Assembly (NCBI RefSeq): GCF_009498215.1
Contig: NZ_CP043499.1
Span: 1,116,001 to 1,180,000 of the forward strand
Reading direction: 5' to 3'
Source: Rhizobium grahamii
GTDB lineage: Bacteria > Pseudomonadota > Alphaproteobacteria > Rhizobiales > Rhizobiaceae
Length of the DNA stretch: 64,000 nt
In this document: in pieces, positions 62,037 through 64,000 of the stretch
Layout of the letters: each line of letters opens with the position of its first letter
How positions within the stretch are numbered: the first letter of the stretch is position 1
Notes under the pieces: model-generated
The model's database searches: none
The model's input: the letters and a program-made list of their open reading frames with translations, nothing else
Told to the model about the DNA's origin: nothing
Made by a program: the position numbers and the translations under genes

Positions 62037-63370
62037 CGGTTCCAGTCGCTCAATCTCGGCCGATCTTTCCAAGGCTAGCAGCCGATCAACGTCTTTACGC
62101 GGGAATGCTGCGCTACACCGTGGTTTTCTGGAGCGTAGGCCTCCTCACGCTTGTGCAGGCAATCGTGATCGCCATTCTTGCCTTTACACGGGCGCCGGCG
62201 GGTCAGTTGGCGCGTATGGTCGCGATAAGCTGGATTTCGATCGGCGTCCTGCAATTCGTGGCATCCATCCTCGCGGGCGTTTGGCGCGAACAGGCTGGTC
62301 AAGGGATCATGCAACTCGCGAGCTTCGGTGTGCTTGGATGGATCATGGGCGGCCTGGCCATTTGGGCTGGCGCAGCGCACGGACTTTCCGGTCAGCCGGT
62401 CGTGCGGGCCGTCTCGATACTTGGCGGTGTCATCATCGTTCTGGCGATGATTGGCGCTGTCGGTGTGTCCCTTGGCCTGCCGCGGCTGGTCCTTCCATAC
62501 ACGCTGCCGATGCTGATTGCGCCTAACAGCATTTCGGCACAGCTTTACGGATCGTTGGCGATCTACATCCCCGAGGAAACCTTCGGCGAGCAAGTGACCC
62601 GCTTGATCTTGTTCTACCCATACACTACCGCGCTGGGTCTAGGCGGAATTGGCATCACGTTGATCAGCGTGTTGGAGAAGGATATGCGCTTCCGTCTGCT
62701 CGGCATGACCGGCGGGCTAATCGCTGTCGTGTTCAGCTGGAGCCGCTTGTCGCTCGGCGCGCTGCTTCTTTGTGCTCTGGGCTGGATATGGCTGAGGGCC
62801 ACGTTTAAGCTGCGACTCCTGTTCGTCTTCCTTGCACTCTTTGTTCTGTTCGCGATCAGCATCGTCGGCTTCGATTGGCCGGCGGCTCTGATGTCGATCC
62901 AGGATAGGATCGACGGAGTGCGCGCCGGATCGAGCTTGGCCCGGCATCTAATCTACGAAAAGAGCTGGGAAGGTTTTCTCCAATCGCCGATCTTCGGGAA
63001 TGGCTGGATCGGACCGTCGGTGCATCCGAAAGAGATCCTGCCGATCGGCAGCCATTCCACGGTTTACGGGCTGCTCTACACGGGCGGAGTGATGACTTTC
63101 GCGGCGTTTGTCGTCGCAATCACGCTGACGCTCGCCAGCGGCGTCGTTCGCCTGCTATCCGAAAAGAGCGGCCGGAGTGACGAGGTTATCGTCATGCTGC
63201 TTCTGTCGCTGACGCTACTCTTCTTCTGCAAGTACGAGTCGCTTTTCAGCATCACTTTGCCCTGCTCGTACATCTTCACATTCATCGGCGGAGCTCTGGA
63301 GCCGCAACGACCGATGCGATCCTCAGCCGATGATGCCGACCGGTTTAAGCGTACAAGGAAGTTATCATGA
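62033..63370 (+). CDS. O-antigen/exopolysaccharide polymerase (Wzy-like)
   Basis: Integral membrane protein of 445 residues with about 11 hydrophobic segments. It has a large periplasmic loop of the Wzy/O-antigen ligase type around 285-340, including GSSLARHLIYEKSWEGFLQS, IFGNGWIGPSVHP and GSHSTVYGLLYTGG. The GNGW and SHSTVYGLLYTGG elements are typical of the Wzy_C superfamily. It would join repeat units in the periplasm, with length set by the Wzz-like protein. Both ends overlap neighbouring genes by 4 bp (ATGA), so translation is coupled throughout the operon. Confidence 0.85.
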   Translation: MTVPVAQSRPIFPRLAADQRLYAGMLRYTVVFWSVGLLTLVQAIVIAILAFTRAPAGQLARMVAISWISIGVLQFVASILAGVWREQAGQGIMQLASFGVLGWIMGGLAIWAGAAHGLSGQPVVRAVSILGGVIIVLAMIGAVGVSLGLPRLVLPYTLPMLIAPNSISAQLYGSLAIYIPEETFGEQVTRLILFYPYTTALGLGGIGITLISVLEKDMRFRLLGMTGGLIAVVFSWSRLSLGALLLCALGWIWLRATFKLRLLFVFLALFVLFAISIVGFDWPAALMSIQDRIDGVRAGSSLARHLIYEKSWEGFLQSPIFGNGWIGPSVHPKEILPIGSHSTVYGLLYTGGVMTFAAFVVAITLTLASGVVRLLSEKSGRSDEVIVMLLLSLTLLFFCKYESLFSITLPCSYIFTFIGGALEPQRPMRSSADDADRFKRTRKLS

Positions 63371-64000
63371 GCACGGAGCACCCGCGTCTCAGCATTGTGA
63401 TCCCGGCTTACAACGTCGCCGATTTCATCGTGCCCGCAGTCCAGTCGGCGCTGGACCAGACTTTCCGCAACCTCGAGGTGATTGTTGTTGACGATGGTTC
63501 GACCGATGCCACGCCGGCAAGGCTTGCCGATCTCGCGGCGAAGCGCAGGGATGCTAGGCTAAGGATCGTGCGCCAGGACAATGGTGGGTTGTCTGCGGCC
63601 CGAAACACCGGTATCCGCGAGGCGCGCGGAGAGTATATCGGCTTCCTCGACGGCGACGATCTCTGGTGCGAGGATAAGGCCGCAGCACATATCGCCTTGA
63701 TGGACAGCGACCCCGCCATAGGCATCAGCTTCTCCGCGTCGGAGCTTCTCGAGGAGGACGGCCGCCGAACCGGCAATGTCCAGTCTCCCGACATCACGAA
63801 ACCGTCGCTACACCAGATGATCCTCCGCAACCATGTGGGAAACGGCTCGACCCCCGTCGTTCGGAGAACCTGTTTCGAAGTCGCCGGCGATTTTCGCGAG
63901 GATCTTCGTAGCTGTGAAGACTACGAGATCTGGTGCAGGATACTCTGGTTGACTGACGCGACCGCTGTCGGTCTTTCCGCCCCACTGACATTCTACAGAA
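63367..64000 (+). CDS. Glycosyltransferase family 2 (3' end outside window)
   Basis: About 211 codons are visible of an inverting GT-A sugar transferase. The N-terminus RLSIVIPAYNVADFIVPAVQ is the nucleotide-binding start. VIVVDDGSTDATPARL, DNGGLSAARNTGIREARGEY and the DxD-type FLDGDDLW follow in order, with the C-terminal EDYEIWCRILW catalytic region. ATG 63367 overlaps the polymerase stop. The last visible residues SAPLTFYR recur in the chimeric gene at 38792, where a tail of 110 more residues follows. If that tail is a true copy, this protein should be about 318 residues long. Confidence 0.92.
   Translation, partial: MSTEHPRLSIVIPAYNVADFIVPAVQSALDQTFRNLEVIVVDDGSTDATPARLADLAAKRRDARLRIVRQDNGGLSAARNTGIREARGEYIGFLDGDDLWCEDKAAAHIALMDSDPAIGISFSASELLEEDGRRTGNVQSPDITKPSLHQMILRNHVGNGSTPVVRRTCFEVAGDFREDLRSCEDYEIWCRILWLTDATAVGLSAPLTFYR
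63975..64000 (+). repeat. 26-bp direct repeat, copy 2 (GT2 gene at window edge)
   Basis: Exact copy of 39190-39215 in the same orientation and codon phase. The repeat is cut by the window end, so its real length is unknown and may reach about 358 bp (the GT2 tail in the chimera). Confidence 0.9.

Overview
The window is typical chromosomal or megaplasmid DNA of an alphaproteobacterium, most likely Rhizobiaceae (Rhizobium, Agrobacterium or Ensifer type). The grounds are the GC-rich coding style, the density of ABC uptake systems each with its own GntR, LysR or Lrp regulator, class III cyclases with TPR or Cache sensors, a FixJ-type response regulator, and a lysine 6-dehydrogenase closely resembling the Agrobacterium enzyme. 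I see no rRNA, tRNA, CRISPR array or intact insertion sequence.

Layout. 1-1376: amino-acid ABC binding protein (cut by the window edge) divergent from a GntR regulator. 1720-9831: sugar-acid or peptide module with a Dpp/Opp-type ABC transporter (permease B frameshifted), GntR regulator, DapA-family lyase and enolase-superfamily dehydratase. 10079-11959: adenylate cyclase with TolB-like and TPR domains. 12301-22331: a lysine-to-2-oxoglutarate catabolic cluster (Lrp, lysine 6-dehydrogenase, D-2-hydroxyglutarate dehydrogenase, aminotransferase, ALDH7-type dehydrogenase, HglS/DUF1338, LysR). 22463-25032: a gene graveyard with remnants of ETF-QO, an LTXXQ protein, TetR, a ThDP-dependent decarboxylase and an FAD monooxygenase, around a LuxR-type regulator. 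25062-31437: envelope genes (six-gene operon divergent from an L,D-transpeptidase), ending at a second LuxR paralogue. 32994-38324: FMN-type split-barrel proteins, a 30-codon ORF with an ideal ribosome binding site, a FixJ/triple-PAS kinase pair and an exported alpha/beta hydrolase. 38792-39547: a chimeric gene joining a winged-helix domain to the tail of a glycosyltransferase. 40178-44185: sugar ABC system with an epimerase (permease frameshifted). 45339-56147: DUF3300/DUF2950, outer-membrane and DUF4239 genes, a membrane-anchored regulator and a frameshifted Cache-type cyclase, linked by a repeated motif AAGTACGnTACnGTAA. 56548-64000: an exported protein divergent from an exopolysaccharide operon (chain-length protein, GT4, flippase, polymerase, GT2), cut by the window edge.

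How the parts work together. The lysine cluster by itself can take lysine through aminoadipate semialdehyde, 2-aminoadipate, 2-oxoadipate and D-2-hydroxyglutarate to 2-oxoglutarate. The exopolysaccharide operon is translationally coupled and starts behind a perfect 22-bp palindrome. The most unusual feature is that the last 26 bases of the window, inside the GT2 gene, recur exactly and in the same reading frame at 39190-39215, where the tail of a GT2 protein follows. A partial GT2 duplication has therefore produced a fusion gene and direct repeats about 24.8 kb apart.

Three otherwise intact genes each carry one frameshift (near 4628, 44036 and 55680). These may be real mutations or assembly errors; the sequence alone cannot decide.
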